Below, one piece after another: positions 25,163 to 39,464 of a DNA stretch of 64,000 nucleotides. The notes beneath the pieces were generated by a model. That model was not told the origin of the DNA and did no database searches. It saw nothing but the letters and a program-made list of their open reading frames with translations. The translations under genes were made by a program, and so were the position numbers. Every line of letters begins with the position of its first letter. The first letter of the stretch is position 1. Source of the stretch: Allacma fusca (lineage: Eukaryota; Arthropoda; Collembola; Symphypleona; Sminthuridae); NCBI GenBank assembly GCA_947179485.1, contig OX359245.1, positions 60,809,067 to 60,873,066 of the forward strand. Direction: 5' to 3'.

Positions 25163-28100
25163 TTATTTCTTTTTCCGCTTCAACTTCTGATAGTCTCCTT
25201 CTTGGTTTGCCAGAGATCCTAGAAGTTCTTTCACCTTGCGCTTGCGCTCAGTATCCCTAGTTAAAAGATGTCAAACTCACATTAATTAAATGAATATTAG
25301 CGAAGGACTGTAATAATAATTACTAAAACTGTTTTATTAAATAACAATAATTCATAGCAAAAATTAACGTACAAGCTCATTTGATCCCGAAGTTGCTGCC
25401 TGGCCAAAAATGCGTTGTCCTTCTTGATCTCACGCACGGCACTCTTAAATTCCTTCTTGACTTTGTGTGCCAAACGAGCTTCCTCCTGTTTCTGACGCGG
25501 CAGCCTTCGTTTTCTAGTGCCATCAAAGCTGTAAGCAAATCAATCAAAAATTAAACACTTATGGGAAGTAGGTAGGTAACCACGACAAAAAACCACGAAT
25601 CGGGTCGAATACGTACTCTTCATCAATCAAAGGTTCATATAGCCTCAATGGTTTGGGCTTTTCAGCAGCAATCCTCAAAAATTCCTTGTTCCCCTTCAAG
25701 TTCTCAATTAATCCAGTAAGTTTCTCTACAGATGTTTTAATAACTTCTGAACTTACAATCATTTCTTTCAGAGATTTTGCGATAGGTCGGAAAATTTCTT
25801 GAGAAGACGGAAGATACTCATATAACAAAATGAATTTCTCTAAGAGACTTAGTACTAATGTCAAAAACTGTTCTGGAAAGAGAGATCCAGTTTCTGTTGG
25901 GGTGGTAAGGTCAGACTGAGAGTCTGAATCTGAGTATTCCACTCTACTTTCTTCTAAAACTGACGGCAAAGCTGAAAGGAGCTCTCGGGCTTTCCGTACA
26001 TTTGGGGCCATCAAATTTGAATTTTGGGCTGTTCGAGCACAGTAACATAAAACTATTGACCAGAGGAACGTGATCACTTCTGGAACATAACGTTTTGATT
26101 CTTGAACAAACTGTAAATTCAAAATATTACAAAATCAGAGTTTAATATACCCTAATTTCAATTTTATCTTAATTTTCCATACTTCATATAAGATGCAGGC
26201 AGAATGTAATATCCGAAAGGAGGATTGTGCAGTGCTCATTTTCCCTTCGCCAATAATTTCCAGTAATAGTATTGATGCGGGCGTTAGGACAAAATGACGA
26301 CTTTCAGTAGTGGGGAAAATCTTCGGGCAGAGGTGCAAGAGCGCAATCTATAAAAGAATTTCTAGCATTAGTGTTTGAATTATATATGCAATACAATTAT
26401 TTTCGTGACCAAACAACAAACACAATCACATCAGAACTTTGGTAAATTAGTCCAAAGTTCCAGGTTTCAACTCGATAAAACTTGTCAATGTAGTCCAAGG
26501 TCTACATTTGAAAAGATTCGTGTCATGTGCGCCAATGGACGGCAGTTTATCATACAAATAACTTAAATAGTAAATACATAATAATTAACCAGCAGCTATT
26601 CACCACTCATATTGTTCACTCCAGTTCTTCATACAGTTCTCATCCGAATTCTACTGAACCAGGAGACGTAACTATAAATTGTATATGTAATTAATTACTT
26701 AAAACGAACTTACGCTTTGCAAGTTCAAAGGTCTCGACTTGGTTTTCTGAAACTCCTCTTGCGCTTGTGTTAAGTGTTCCAAGAACCTTTTCGTGCAACC
26801 AACGGTATTGGCCACAAACAAAGAGTACATTGGTGGGATTAAAACATCACAGAAGTCTTTAAAATTGTTTGAAAATACGGAGATCTTCTGCCCTGGTTCT
26901 TCTTCATTAACATTTCCATAATATTGTAAGTTCTTCAGGAAAAATCCTATAAGACCAGAAAGAACATCTGGCAGTTGGGTTTTGTCCCCTCCTTTTGCCT
27001 CAAAAACTCCGTTCAAAATTTTCTCCAATTTTGCTTTCAACTCCTCACTAAGCCCAGTATCTTTTAACTGCTCTAGCAAATCTTCCCTATCTGTCTGAAT
27101 CTGCTCAACACCTAATTGCGGAAGGTCTGAAGGTCTTGCTTTCTTCTTTTCAAATTGGAGTTCTCTCACAAGACGGTCGTAGTCAACTTTTTCAGGAATT
27201 TTGTCGGGTTTTTCGTTTTCCTGTGATTTTGCCACAGTTTTAGCATTTTCAATTACGTTAGTTGATGGCATATTATTTTCTTCCCTTATTTTAGCCAAAA
27301 GCTCTTCAGCTGAAAGGCTCCCTTTCGGAGGCTTCTTAGGAGCTTGAAGTTGATTCAAAAGATTTTTGAACTCTACAGTTTTAAATTCAGCATCCAAATC
27401 TTGTATCTTTTCATAGTTCTCGTCACTTTCTTTGGCTTTCTCAAACTTTCGTTTTTTTGAGGCTAGGATCAATTCTGCAATTATTTCATCGCGGGACTTT
27501 CGCCGGTTTACATTTCCATCCTCAGTTTCTTCTTGCTCGGATTCAATTTCCTGGTCGGGCTTTACTCGGAGGAAGCCTCCCCCGAAATTTGCATCTCCTA
27601 CAAAGGCTTCTACAAAAAGAAAACGGAAACACATGAAAAACAGATGAAAATTTTGAATTCATTGATTTCCAGCGAATCGAAAAATCAGAAAAGGAATATC
27701 TATTTCTCAGGTATGACAAGCTTGCAGAACTACCTATCTAATAACTCTGTCGAATGGACATACACAATATTTATACACCTAAATAATATGCGCTAATAAC
27801 AAGCCGTTAAATTAATATAGATTACTTCCCTAAAGGTTAAATTAAATAAAATTTCGTATACTTCAATTACGAAGTAAATGTAATTATGTCGTTTCAAATC
27901 TACCAAAAAAAAATATTGAATTACCGCTTAGAAGTTCATCCTCAGAGTCCGATTGCTCCCTTGGATCCTCATATCGATCTACATTGACCAACGGCTTCCC
28001 CTTATGAGTAAGTAGTTCGTCTTCCTCGCCCAAGGAAAATATGGACTTCTACAGTTTAGAATTCAAATTAATTGTTAATATGTCAATTATTCAATTAATA

Positions 28101-28967
28101 TTCCAAGAGCTTGGTTTTTTACATCCGAGCATCCAAAACTGAATTTTAAAACTGTAATAAATAAAAACCGAACCTTCTTGTATTGGCGTGTTTTTTCAAC
28201 AGCTGCTCGCCGAATTAATTTGTCTTCCTCTGGCATGGCTTTATTTTTCTCCCCAATACGCCGATCAAGGACAACATTACTTTTGTTCCTCTGCTTATAC
28301 TCCTTCAGGAGTGTGGCTCGACGCTGGAGGGTACAAGAAATGAAATGAAATTAGTACCATCGATTTAATGTAGAACCTCAACATACAAAAATCACAAGTT
28401 AAAATATAATTCAACCATTGTTATCTTCGTCTCAGTCATGAGCCTCCTCGTAAAAATTTTTAATACACATTCAAACCAAATTGATCAGAAATATTAGACA
28501 CATTTGTAAAGTTTCCGTGTGGTAAGTACAATAATTCCACAACAAACAATCCAAAAATATTAATCCTGCCTCTAAAACTATTTTTCCCAAGTCAGTACAT
28601 TATTTTCACTACCAACTATTCCCAGTCAACATATAATAGTAATTTAAGCACAATCAATAATACTCACTATTTCATTAGCCTTTCCCCTCGAAACGCCCGG
28701 CATGCCCTTCTCATATTTCTGCACTCTCCCCAGAACATCTTGTTTCCTCTTGTTCAATCTTAATTCAAAAGGGTTGGAAACTTTAGGCTCGGGATCCTTT
28801 TTCCCAAAAGTAGGAGCTGACTGAGGTCCACGCTCCAATCGTTTGACCGGACCGGGCTTCCGATACGTTTTTTTACCTCCAGAAGACCTTCCACCTCCAG
28901 AAGACCTCGCACCTCCAGAAGGTCTTGGACCTCCCGGGTTGGACTTCCTGAACCTTTTCGACTTCAT
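25163..28967 (-). CDS. NOP14: Nucleolar protein 14, small-subunit processome factor
   Basis: Eight exons: 28967-28668, 28323-28174, 28048-27925, 27609-26714, 26347-26183, 26110-25617, 25528-25373, 25256-25163; 792 aa, close to the usual 800-860. NOP14 acts in the nucleolus in 18S rRNA maturation and 40S assembly. Seen: a basic Gly/Arg/Ser N-terminus followed by NPFELRLNKRKQDVLGR; then RRATLLKEYKQRNKSNVVLDRRIGE split by an intron; an acidic middle (EDELLTHKGKPL, SDSEDELL, FGGGFLRV); a helical C-terminal half; and a basic tail FDGTRKRRLPRQK ... HKVKKEFKSAVREIKKDN ... LKRKKK, typical of the family and nuclear localising. All joins keep frame. Nothing is missing that I can tell, apart from fast-evolving linkers. 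Confidence 0.93.
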
Positions 28968-30512
28968 TTATTTCCCTTGTATAACTTCCCTGAAAAAATC
29001 AGATTACAAATTGTAAATATCCAAACAAAGTAACATTAAAGAATCATAATTCCACGTAAATCTCAAACAAATCCAAAAACTGGTAAAAATTAACAAAATA
29101 ATTTACAAAATCATGTACAAAAATTTACGGAGAGTAACAAATTTCAAGAGAGGAAAAATGTACGTAATTATATAAAAACATGTGCTATAATCATAACCAG
29201 AATCACATTACGCACATATTAATTAAAATTCAAAATTTGTATTAATTAATTTTCAAATATGCTAAAAAAAATAGCTTTAGCTACTAGGAAAGTTAGAAGC
29301 TATTGTAATTAATACCACCTTCTGCTGGAACTGTGGAGGAATGCTTGATTACTAAAATAATTATTATTTCAGAATACGGAATTAATGTGGTGAAGGAAAT
29401 ACACTGCTGAAATGTGTGCCAAATCCTTTTTATTTTAAATGAATTATTTTAATTCCATAAATAAGCAATCAATACTGAAAGACTTCCACAAAGAATTCAG
29501 AACGCGCAGTACGAGAGGCACTATTGAGGATTCGAATCCGACATCCGACCACGTGCACTGCATGTTGAATTTAAATTTTGGCGGTAGAGAATTGAAAAGT
29601 CAAACTTCAAGTTTATCTTCCCACACAACGACTACGAAAAAAAGATTCAGGTTTCACGTTTCACGTTCTACTCAATTTCGTACAGGATGGCCAAATACAC
29701 GTGTATCCCACTTGCCCAGGTCACTAGAGTGAAGCTCAAAAATTATTCGTTTCCATAAATGTGGTCCAGATTTTGTGGCTGTTTCAGCCAAAACCATAAA
29801 TCGAGTTTATGAGAAATAATTTCTAAAGTTTAGACAGAAAAAGATATTTTGCTGTCGTTAGCCTTTGTTTGATGTCAGTTTGTTATTTGGGCTGATGATA
29901 ATAGATTCTTAAACAGCCCGTAAAATTTTTACAAGGCATGTATTTCTAATTTAAAAAATTATCAGGTCATTCAAGATAAAAGACTTCAGAAAATCTTCTT
30001 ATTTTATTAATCAACATTTTTGATCCATGCAAGTTTGATGTTTCCTTTTTCTTGTTCCATGCTTTTACGAGCTATGTGTAGAATTCTTAACGTTCTATCA
30101 AATTTGCGATAAAATATTTAGGGCAACTTAGCGGTAAAAATTTGATGTGGAAAGACAGCCTTTGACTTATTGAAATTCTTAAAAAATAAGGACTTTTGCT
30201 TCAGAATTTCTATATCTGTATATACTTATCTTGATGAGGTTTAGAATTGAAAAAAAATTTGCATTACAAATTGAGTACAATATGTTTTTTGAATGCTTAC
30301 TTTGCTGTTCTAAAAGCTTACAAAAAAAAAAGGTTTTACAGTGCGAATCGAACATTTAGATAATTATTTTAGAAACATTTATTTGGTAAGATTATCAATA
30401 CGCGAAAATCAGTTTTTTAAGTAGTTATTCTTCATATTTAAAAATTATTTTTAAGTAGTGAAGCTTACAAATAAGTTTAAGTAATAATAATTGCAATCAA
30501 GTAATTGGAATT
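28968..30512. other. Intergenic, no gene seen
   Basis: Contains the upstream region of NOP14 and, at the right, the 3' UTR of 4-TM gene B. The 97-codon frame at 29439 shows no family motif or splice context and is left out. Confidence 0.45.
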
Positions 30513-31299
30513 TTAACGATCAACGGCAAAGCTTCGCTCCACAATCTCACCCACTTGCCCTTGAGTGGGCTCTGGAATAATGGATTTAAGAGATTTCACT
30601 TCATTCCAATGAGTGTAAACGATCCGAGCAGAAAGTAAACCCAGAAACGTAATAAAACACATAGTTGTTGTGAAGGCTAGCATGTCTGGATGTTGAAATA
30701 ATATAATCGCGTTCACCACAAAAGACAGCGGGATGGACACAATGGTGAAATATAGCCAGAGCTGTATCTTGAAAAGGTCATTCTGTATAGTGGGAATGAA
30801 GTAACTCCAGTAATTATTTTGAATATCTCAGCAATATATCTATACATGCTAAGCAAATGTTTTAGGAATACAATAACATACTTTCTGTACTCCGATAAGC
30901 AAAACAACAGACATGATGGCTACTATTATCCAACCAACCAGACCAATAGCAGATGATGCTGTAGAATAAAAATATTAAAATTGTGATTTTATTTATGCTA
31001 GTGGAAAAAATTATGCTGTCATAGTCAACAAAATACTTTACCACCAGCTCCCACAGTTATGAAGCTACGAATGTGAAGGATCACAAACATAAAGGATGTA
31101 ATCTAAAAGAATAAGATCATTCTCAGTCAGAGAATCTGCAAAATGAAACTAAGATTTTGGTTATAACAATGATGGTATATGGGGAATTGTATATTAGATC
31201 TGAGTAGTCTCTTACAATCTGAATAACCCCAACTGTTACGGCCCAAGATCGGGATGCACACCAGCAACTCTCTCTGTCAGTAAAATTTTTGAGGTTCAT
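30513..31299 (-). CDS. Small four-TM membrane protein, paralog B
   Basis: Four exons, 31299-31216, 31102-31042, 30958-30882 and 30782-30513, encode 163 aa. The N-terminal exon carries CWCASRSWAVTVGVIQI, matching paralog A; exon 3 begins ASSAIGLVGWIIVAIMSVVL as in A (ASPTWTLVVAILLVIIDVVL). Exon 4 holds the last two membrane segments and the conserved ARIVYTHWNEVKS, then a longer polar tail ending in FAVDR. Intron phases are 0, 1, 0. Function unknown. A and B are the closest pair of the four, so probably a recent duplicate separated by the acyl-CoA dehydrogenase and NOP14 genes. Confidence 0.8.
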
Positions 31300-34200
31300 T
31301 TTGACATTTACTTGAAGTCGTCACCGTTAGCAGATCTAAGTGCAACTAAAGTAATAAAAATCAGAGCTTCGTCAGTTACAACGCGATATCAGACTTATAT
31401 ATGTATTTATCATTTATCCGGTGGTTTTTGGAATCTAATGAAGTGGTTTCGTCGTAGATAACGTTCCCTGTATACTGTCATGGCTATGTTTGCCCAAGGA
31501 TTTTGCCATACTACGCGATATTTCAAAGCTATGTAGTAATAATTGTCTAAATTGTAACAATTTGTATAGTCAATAGTGCATCTGCATATAGTGGCATCGT
31601 ATTGGAAAACACTACTTAAGTAGGATATTACTGTAAAAATATTAATTTACTGGAATAAATACGTACTGATTAAAAAGTTTAACTCTGGGATATCTGTTCA
31701 GCTGGTGCATATGTTATAATTTATGTAAAAACCATGTCTTGATTGTACTCAAAGCATATTGTGTGTAGAATGACATACATATTCAATTCTCTGCAAGTTG
31801 ACAACAAGTATATACATGCGATGAGATCATCACATGACTTCCTTATAAATGTTTGTGGCTGCAATCTTGTCTGTATTAAAAGGGCTCGCACTATTACAAA
31901 CAACTTAAATACAACTTAAATCTACATACCGTCTGAAAAACAAATTGTTTTTGGTACTTTTAGACAGCTCTAGCTAAAAACTAGTGGCAACAGAATGTTC
32001 AAAGTATTCAAGACGCCTGCGCTGTAGGCACTAAAAACTAAGTTTCATGAAAGTATTTTTGGAATGGATCAGAAAGTTTCGTAATCAGACATTACAATCT
32101 AAAACACAGGGTGTTGCAAGTTGCAAAACCTTATTACCCACGAAAGGATCAAAGGCTATATGCCAACGACGATGATGCGAATGTCGTCTCATTAACTCGC
32201 AATATTCCAGTCGATAATTATCGCAAATTTTGTCGAGAATATTGGTGTAGCCGTAGAGGACAACGCACAACGAGCTTGGTTAATTTAACACGCTTTAACG
32301 GAATCTTAATGACTGTGAATTAACACGAAACAATTTTTGACAACCTGTAACTCGTCCTGCATTGTATCGGCCTAAATGCACAATTTAAATGAGGGAGAAT
32401 AAATATAGAAAGGTGTGAAGGCGAAGGTATAGCAAATTTATGTGGTTTACATCAACTTGTAATAATTGCACGAACTCAAAAAGGGGAACCTTTTTACGAT
32501 TCTTTAAAATAAACACAATTATGAAGAACGACGTAATTTATGATACTGAATGTTACTTAAAGTGGTACTGGTACCTCCTTGGACTCCTGATAATTTTTAA
32601 TCCGTTTATAATAGTGTTTAAATCGGTTTTGTCTAAGGGGCCGTTCAAGTAATTCATAACGCAAAATTAACCAAATTTTCGCCCCCACTCACAAGATGCA
32701 ACGATAGGGTAACTCTGACCAAACTACCACCTACCCAACATAACACGTTACACGGTTTTTCATCTAATAATGTTGCTTTAGCAGAAAAATTAGTTTAAAT
32801 ATATGTCTGTTTTAAGATTAAAATGTGCAGCAATAATTTCAGGTAATACTCCCTAGTATAGAGAATGCTATGGAACTATTAACGTGTTTGCACTTGGTTG
32901 AATAAGGCACCAAACGACCAAAGTAAATTACTTATTAAGCATGTTAGGTTTTTTTGTTATACAGTAAAATTCCGTTATAACACATGTCCAAGGGACCGGA
33001 TTATTTCGTTCCCTATCCCCATCATTATATATTAAACAATGACATAGTTTTTATTTTTCTGGTTGGAATTCCCCAAAAAATGCTTGGATCAATTTCTAGG
33101 GGTGATGGATTTGAGATTACGATTTAGCATGTATACGGGGAAATAAATAAATTAATAGGGGAAAATATTCTTCAATCAATCATGAAGTCAAAAATGTCGA
33201 CAGGGCCATGTTGGGAAATCTCATAAAAATATCTTCGGGACAGATGTGAAAGTCTCCTTGTGAGGTAACATAATTTATAATACATAGAGTCAAAACACTA
33301 GACGGTATAAGGACAGATGATAAAAAAATAAACAGCTCATCATCTGTAAATAACCAAATGTTTCGTCAAGTTTTTCAAAATGTGTTGCATTACAGTAATT
33401 CATAATAGATCGATAGAGCCGCCAAGGAATTGAAGGAAAGTAAGAAATTTCGTGGTTTTAAAAATATGTCAAGTTGATGTTTGATGCTCGTTCTTACGAA
33501 ATTGCATTTATTTGAAGGGGGCTATTCGATGGATTCCTTAAAGTAGAGAACTTTGGGAATGAAAATATGTCATCGCTAGCTTGGTAAAATTCTGCTTGAA
33601 AAGCCAAAGTGAGTGAGATGCGGAAAAGCAGAAATTTTTGATTTTTCAACTTTCAAATAGAAACTAATTTTTAACTTAACAATTATGAATATTTTAACTA
33701 CAAAATAATTACGAACGTTAAATTGTTCTGGTGTGCTGCGTGCTGGAATGTGTATTTGTTGGAAACCGCAAAGTAATTTCTACTACCTGGATAAAGTAAT
33801 TATTTTATACAATTTGCTGCATCTGTTTATACCCCTTCACGTGCATATTTACTTAATTAATTTCCGGATAAAAACTATACGGCTGATTAATTAAATCGTA
33901 ATTATCCTTAAATGTTATTATTTAAACGGACGAGGTTTACTCTGCGTAAAAACTTTGTTCCACTTTTTTTTACCTCTCATTGAATCCTCAAAAACAATAA
34001 TTTTGATAAGTGACCCTTGTATTTATCCCAGCCGGATCCAGAGCCTACAATTCCCGATAGTTCCATCGGTCAGTATTTAAAGCATAAAGAAAAAAAGTCA
34101 GTAATATTGCATCCAAATTGTTTTGATGTTCCTGAACTTTTTCGATACAATTATTTTAGCTTCGGCAATTTCGGTTATTAATTGAAGGTTCTCAATTTCG

Positions 34201-34564
34201 GTCACATAATTAAGACCAATGTACATACTGTGGGTTGGCCAACTATTTGTTGATTGATCATTTCGATAAATAGTACTTGACTATTAATTTTTCTAGCCAG
34301 TATTGGACCAAAATCACTAATTTTTGTAATTGTTTTTACATTCTGATGTGCAGTAACTATACGTTGCATGCTAGCGCCACCAAATAAATACGCTATTGCA
34401 GCTCTCAATAACTTACAATTAGAAAGTCATGAGTCGTGGTTCGTCAATGAACTGTTTGCTCATCTGTTGATAAAATATAGTCTGAAAGTTCTGTATATAT
34501 GCTCTCAGCCGTATCAAAGAAGAAAACACCTGAATATTTTCTTTTCTGAAAGAGTCCCCATACA
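31300..34564. other. Intergenic, no gene seen
   Basis: AT-rich, more than 3 kb. Short frames near 32111 and 32440 lack motifs and splice context. The region may hold the upstream regulatory sequence of 4-TM gene B (left) and of the chemoreceptor (right). Confidence 0.4.
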
Positions 34565-36268
34565 ATGGCTGAAGCTGGCTTCAAACGAGTGTTTAAAATT
34601 GCGTATTTCCTTGGAGTGACACCTTACACTTGGAGTAAGAAAGAGCAACGCTTTGAGCCCACTAAAAACAAGCTCAAATGGCTACATTGGATTTTGAATA
34701 TTGTCATTTATACATTATACGTTGTGTTCCTTGTCATTCGATATATTCAAGTTAGCTGGTGGCCAGATGGCCGTACTACAAAAGTTGAGATGCGGTCATT
34801 CGTACTTGCTGCATTTCTCGGGCAGACGTTCTTCCTGGAGTCCATTAAATCTTGGGATATTAGTCATCAACTTACAAATTGTATTACTTACCTCAGCAGC
34901 AATATTCATAAAGGCAATACACAATATATTCTTTATAAAATAGTAACTAGTTTTTATTCAATGCCCATAGAAAAGTATATCCAAAATGTAAACATGGCTC
35001 CACCTATGGGTAATATTTCAAATCCACTACCGCTTATATATCATTTTGCCTCCCTACATATATTGTAAATTGATACAAGAATTGAATATCTTCATTTTTA
35101 AGAAAATATTTTCCAGATTTTTCAAAATTTGTTTCATTGATGTAGACCAGATATTGGGGGCAAAATCGCTCAAAACGAAAAACAATTTTTGTAGGATTTT
35201 TCCGACATTACAAAAATTTGTATTCCTAAGCATCATAGTAATTTGGAATACGAGAAAATAATTATTTGTCTACAAATCTAAACGAGTTGTTCCTGAGGCA
35301 GAATTATTGCTATAATATTGGCTTGTTAATTTTTAGAGCTGGCTTCAATTACCAAGGAAGGGGCTGAGAGCAGAGGGATCGAGAGGATAAATCAGATTGC
35401 TAAAACGAAGCTAAAAATTGGACAATTCTTGCTCCCAGCTATTGTTAGTATGTACACTATCCGGATGGTGGTACGACCTGAGCGAGCCAATCATTTCACA
35501 TCGTTATTGCGCGAACCCAAATGTCTGACGACTCTAGAAAAACTCCCGTACGCAATGGCTCACTTTTATATATGGCTCATACTTTATTCCTCAGTCCTGT
35601 ACGTCTTAACAGTGCTGATTTACTTTGGGAAGGTGATGCAAGAGTATTTATGGTAATTATTATGCTTCTACATATGTACATATATAAATATTAGGGTTGT
35701 GCAATACAATAATTACTCCATTTATAGAAATATGCATTCAAAAGTACCTTAAACTACTATTCTAGGGCAAAAACTTAATTGTATGATATTTTTCTTAATA
35801 ATTGTCAGCTGTCTGGAGAAACGTGACGTAGGGGAATTGAATCACGCGAGGTTAGGTGCATTTCTCAAATTATACCCTCAACTGAGCGTTCTACAACTGG
35901 AATTTAACTCCGTGTGGGGAAACATACTGTCCTATTTCTTATCACTCTTTGTAGCATCCCAAATCCTGAGCCTGTATCATTTAGTACTGTTGCATACTGC
36001 CCGATCCTTTCTGATAACATTTGCAATTACATACACCATGTACTGTTTTGTGACGGCGGCAGCGGAGCATACCGATTTATCATTTGAGGCTCTGGAGTCC
36101 TGGAAAAGTCAAGGTTCTTCAGTTCTTCAAAAGTATCTTCAAAGCTGCAAACCTCTGTGCACTCGGAATGGAGCCTTTGGTTATATTGACAAACGCATTA
36201 TGCTTACCTTGTGGACGATTATTATCGAAAATGCTGTGACGCTCATTGTGGGGAATCGGCACAAATAA
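34565..36268 (+). CDS. Seven-TM gustatory-receptor-like chemoreceptor
   Basis: Three exons, 34565-35009 (donor GGTAAT), 35337-35652 (donor GGTAATT) and 35809-36268, encode 406 aa, the usual size of an insect-type gustatory receptor. Hydrophobic segments are visible near residues 42-60 (WILNIVIYTLYVVFLVI), 77-95, 165-180, 210-240 (MAHFYIWLILYSSVLYVLTVL), 285-310 (ILSYFLSLFVASQIL), 315-335 (ITYTMYCFVTAA) and the C-terminus (LTLWTIIIENAVTLIV). The protein would be a ligand-gated channel subunit in sensory-neuron membranes, with an intracellular N-terminus. The usual TYxxxxxQF signature of TM7 is not kept. The first donor is chosen by phase and is the least certain splice. AATAAA lies at 36366-36371. 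The ligand cannot be read from sequence. Confidence 0.7.
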
Positions 36269-36941
36269 TATTATAGGTATTATTATATGTATTAATTAAG
36301 GTATTAATTAGAACGTATACATATATCCATTACGGTGAATGCATCCCAATGTCCTGGTGCGTATAAATAAAATAATTTAAGTAATTAAATTAATTTCTAG
36401 TAATAAACTTATATTAAAATGGATTATAAACATTTACTATTCTTGAGAAACTTTTGTTTACAAATCGGATAATGAACCCAGCACATACAATTACAACAAA
36501 AAAGCACTAAAAGGGCTTTGATGATAAGTCACGTATGCTCAGTGGCTACGAAAGGAAAAGCAACATTTCTGGAACATATGCTCTCAAAACTTCAGGTTAG
36601 TGATTGTTTATGAACTCCTTCGTAGGAAATATGAATTGGAGGAATTTTCAGGGCAAAAGACCTGTCCAACAGAATCATGAATTTAAATTTGATTGAGTTG
36701 AACTGGTCCAGGGTATTCATAGAATTTAAAATTCTTTATTTTATTTTTCTTAAAATTTCAGGTTCTTTTTCTCTCTATGACCGCAAAAAATTACATTTAG
36801 AAAATCTGACTAAAATTGTATTTAATGAATTTATTTCTTTTGAAGATCCCAGAGGTAGGAGGGGTCAGTGGCTCGAGATCTGTACACTGTACAATTTTAC
36901 GTATATAAGAAATATACAGCTGCAAAAATTAATTGCATTCG
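36269..36941. other. Spacer between convergent genes
   Basis: 3' UTR of the chemoreceptor (+) with its poly(A) signal, and 3' UTR of 4-TM gene C (-). The 95-codon plus-strand frame at 36677 overlaps nothing recognisable. Confidence 0.45.
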
Positions 36942-37942
36942 TCAAAAGCGACCCTTCTCATTAATTGTCGTGATTGAATGAACCATCGGTTGTTGAATCT
37001 CATGAGGCCTGTGGGTAGCTGTCTTGTGTTGTTTGGGATTCGAACCCTTGGTAGCATCTTCACTGAGAAGGTTCAACTGAATGCCCTGGATTTTTCCCCA
37101 CTGCCACCAAACCGTTGCCAAACATATGAGCTCAATTAGAGTAAAAGCCAAAAGGTGGCGCAAAACATACATGATTTGCTCCCCCGGCAGGACAGAGTAT
37201 AAATTCCAGCTTGTTGCGATCCAAACTAAGGCAAAAATTGCTGCGCTGATCATCCAAAAACGTACTAGATTGAGATTGACCTACAAATTGTGAACATTTG
37301 AGAAATACATTCTGATTGCATTTTTAATAGAGCAAAAAATTAAGGATACAAATGTAGGCTCACATTACGGAGGCCCATTCGCAAGAGAATGCCCATTAAA
37401 AGGTTGACCACAAATGTCGCCACTATTTGCATTGACAATAACACGGCCAAAGTATGGTTGGGTATTTTTGCTACAAATTTAAAACAACAAATAGAATGCA
37501 TCAGTTCTACATAATTTAAATTTGTGGCTGTGCCATACATGTAATCAGCACCCATTCAAAATTCGATACGTTGGAAATGTACCACTTAAAAGGAACAGAG
37601 TATCATCACAAGTCCAAAATCGTATCGACATTTCTTATACTAAGTAATAAAATTTTAAGAGATATAATTCTTACAAATAATTTCCAATATACTACTGGAA
37701 TTTGTATGACTTCCTGCTTCCTCAAAATGTTTTACGAGTAAGAGGACATCCCTTCCCAAAATCAAAGCGAAGGCCACCCCCTTGATCTGAAATTGCAAGG
37801 TCATGTATTAAGATCTAACAAATATTTTAAAACGTTACCTTAAACAAATCAAAGGAAAACTTACGAATTGAATCAGTGGAATTGCTTCAATTGCAATCCT
37901 TGTGTTGGTTTCATGTAGGAAGACAAAATTCTTGTCTTGCAT
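36942..37942 (-). CDS. Small four-TM membrane protein, paralog C
   Basis: Four exons, 37942-37865, 37786-37675, 37470-37364 and 37280-36942, encode 211 aa from the ATG at 37942; an in-frame ATG at 37972 would add ten residues. Intron phases 0, 1, 0 and the positions of the four membrane segments match the other paralogs: EAIPLIQF/IKGVAFALIL, LAVLLSMQIVATFVVNLLMG, WMISAAIFALVWIA, and LLAFTLIELICLATVWW. The C-terminal tail is longer and rich in His, Lys and Thr. The CWCASRSW start motif is lost. Function unknown. Confidence 0.72.
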
Positions 37943-38498
37943 TTCTGAACAATAATGATTATTTTTCTTCATTATTATTCCCACGAATGTCCTTGAAAAT
38001 ATATAGGAGCAAGTACACAATTTATTTTGAATTTAAGAATTAATTAATTTTCTATTTATTTTAACAATGAAATTTGAATTTGTCAACATTCAATGTATTA
38101 TGTTTTGTAATGCAACTATCTGAGCTAAAATGTAAATTGCAACTGAAGGCTGACAGACACGTTTACAAAGGTACTTCCATTGACTCGTCCAGATAAGGGT
38201 CAATCGTTCCAGCGAAGTGTCTATGGTTAACGCATATGCTTATTTTTTATCCAATTAATACTTATGAGTGATACACACTGCCATACAATTGATCTATCTA
38301 TATGTGTAGTCATTTGTAATCATTGTTATATACACGCAAATTATGCTTACCTAAATATCATTACTTTCCAATGGTTTGAGGTTTCCTGCTTACAATTAGC
38401 GCAACAACATTTTCAGACAATCAATCGCGTAAGTTCCTCTGAAGTCTTCAAACGAACACATGGGGAACGATGACGTAAGAAATCGATAGTAAGCCATG

Positions 38499-39456
38499 CA
38501 AAGCTGGGCAAACAAATTGCGTATCCTAAATCCTACATACATTTTATAGTTTACAAAAAGCATACATTTTGCATACATAAATTTGTCCAGAAATTTAATC
38601 ATACATATGTGCAGCATATAAATAAATGTATGCATAAATATATGTACACGTGCCTGTAAAAGTGTATGTTGAACCTTCTAAACCTTTATAAAAACTAATG
38701 AAGCGTGGCTTCGGCATGCATACAGTTGTAAGTTAAGTTTAAAATTATTAATTTATAGTTTCGTAGATTTCAGTCAGAACGTGTAGAAATCGTTTGTACT
38801 GCAGCAGGAAATAACAAATGCGAATACACCAATAGACACAGACCGTGCCAAGAAAATACAGATGGAGCTCGCTGAACACACACGGTACATACAATACCTA
38901 AATCACCCGGCCTTTCATACATACTGTTGGAAAGTTCTCCTTAGCAAGGCCTTTGAATTTGAAGGTAGGCTGGGAGGTGGTGTAGTTTCAGCCAACAAGG
39001 CTTATTTATTTAAAATAAGTGGAGGAGAGAATCAATTTAATAAATAAATAAAATACAATAATAATTAAGGCCACAGGCCATAAGAGAGAAAACTTCGAAG
39101 AAAGGAGGCGATGAACCAGGGTCTTTCCAACTTGAAGTTTGATCCACGAATGCTGAGTTCCCATTTTCTATCCTTCCCCTCTCCATACACTCTCGTGATC
39201 TTCCTCACCAGCGCCAATCAGCGCTGGCCGCGCGACCAAACTTGTTAGTTGGGTCACGAGGGAAATGATTGTTCCCATAACAATCATTACAATACATACT
39301 CGTACATTCAGTATTCATAGCATACATATATAATATATTTTTTTAGTAGAAACATGCAGCCTACATATATTGCATACAAATATTCGGAAAATGTGCGAAC
39401 ATACATAAAAAACTGCGTAAATTTATGCGTAAATGTAGGATATGTGCCCAGCTTTG
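38499..39456. mobile_element. Non-autonomous hAT element
   Basis: A 958-bp element with 12-bp perfect TIRs, CAAAGCTGGGCA, and a perfect 8-bp target duplication AAGCCATG at 38491-38498 and 39457-39464. The body is rich in CATACATA-like words near both ends; the middle (about 39060-39250) is a distinct, more GC-rich segment that may be a further insertion. No transposase is encoded. Confidence 0.85.
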
Positions 39457-39464
39457 AAGCCATG

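Noticed and set aside
29439..29732. 97-codon plus-strand frame upstream of NOP14
   Set aside because: No homology-like motif, membrane segment or splice context.
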